DNA from: Gari tellinella
Lineage: Eukaryota > Mollusca > Bivalvia > Cardiida > Psammobiidae
DNA: 64,000 nucleotides
Direction: 5' to 3'
NCBI GenBank assembly: GCA_922989275.2
Contig: OV277866.1
Location: 51,761,246 to 51,825,245, forward strand
In this document: piece by piece, positions 63,682 through 64,000 of the stretch
Position numbering within the stretch: position 1 is the first letter of the stretch
How the letters are laid out: each line of letters starts with the position of its first letter
The notes under the pieces: generated by a model
Told to the model about the DNA's origin: nothing
Databases searched by the model: none
The model's input: the letters and a program-made list of their open reading frames with translations, nothing else
Translations under genes and position numbers: made by a program

Positions 63682-63775
63682 ACAATGAAGCTCAATTATA
63701 ACGAAAACATGGGACCGTCTGATTTCGTTAGTTATAATCAAATTTCGTTATATCAGGTTCATTTTACTATACGTT
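63682..63775 (+). repeat. Type F repeat
   Basis: TTACAATGAAGCTCAATTAT, ACGAAAACATGGGACCGTC and TTCGTTATATCAGGTTCATT; related to 11422-11577. Confidence 0.6.
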
Positions 63776-63979
63776 AATTAAAGACAGGGAATACGATTTT
63801 TTTGTTGCATCCAGCATTTCGTTATACCCACGTCAATCTACTGAAAATGAGCGTGGGGGACCATTTACCCTGGATCCAAACTTTTGTGTGCAAAACTTGG
63901 CCTATTCGCTCTATCACAAATCTTGATAGATCCTTACAAGACAATGAGTTACTTTTATAAATACTAGATCGGTACCGGA

Positions 63980-64000
63980 CAGTGAAACCTCTTTATTACG
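63980..64000 (+). mobile_element. Left end of a MITE-E at the window edge
   Basis: ACAGTGAAACCTCTTTATTA matches the MITE-E TIR; the rest lies outside. Confidence 0.6.

Overview
The window looks like a gene-poor, repeat-packed piece of an invertebrate nuclear genome, most likely a bivalve mollusc (clam). The reasons are AT-rich sequence, canonical GT-AG introns tens of kilobases long, many dispersed ACATGTA-type words, very dense miniature inverted-repeat elements (MITEs), and a Penelope-like retroelement of the permuted Naiad type whose reading frame is interrupted mostly by TGA. Multi-selenocysteine Naiads are known from clams and spiders.

The only host gene I can support lies on the minus strand. 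Five exons (15581-15704, 12025-12209, 10992-11287, 9061-9189, 1381-1510) splice in phase into the N-terminal three quarters of a heterotrimeric G-protein alpha subunit: N-terminal helix, P-loop, helical domain, switch I and switch II. The remaining exons should lie beyond the left edge. A short ATG exon at 47213-47263 is in compatible phase and may be the true first coding exon. If so, most of the window is one 31.5-kb intron. The protein is divergent: altered P-loop, DVAGQ in switch II, and a helical domain about 46 residues longer than usual.

Retroelements: an L1/Tx1-like endonuclease fragment (1-653, minus), a Naiad Penelope-like element (about 26440-30117, plus), the C-terminus of a second LINE (35690-36480, minus) and a 5'-truncated CR1/jockey-group LINE (41641-44264, minus). 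All are decayed.

DNA elements dominate the rest. I use these working names. MITE-A: ends ACAGTGGAGAA, about 248 bp, TA target. MITE-B: ends TTAACCCTTT, about 246 bp. MITE-C: ends ACAGTGCTCCCTCC, about 340 bp. MITE-D: ends TTAACC, about 240 bp. MITE-E: ends ACAGTAAAACCTC, about 207 bp. A, B and C carry the same type of 65-bp central hairpin (core 1: arms opening CAAACAGTTTGGA and containing GATCAGACGCCG). D and E carry a second one (core 2: TTAAAGCARGSTGA...). B and D share ends but not cores; A and C share a core but not ends. So ends and hairpins look like separately exchangeable modules. By hand count there are roughly 70 core-1 copies or remnants here. Further hairpins (J, type H, I and K elements), TIR elements (G, M, N, O, TTAA-flanked) and satellite-like tracts fill the remainder. 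Many elements are nested, giving relative ages.

All coordinates come from reading by eye. Element ends are good to a few bases where TIRs are intact and to tens of bases for degraded copies.
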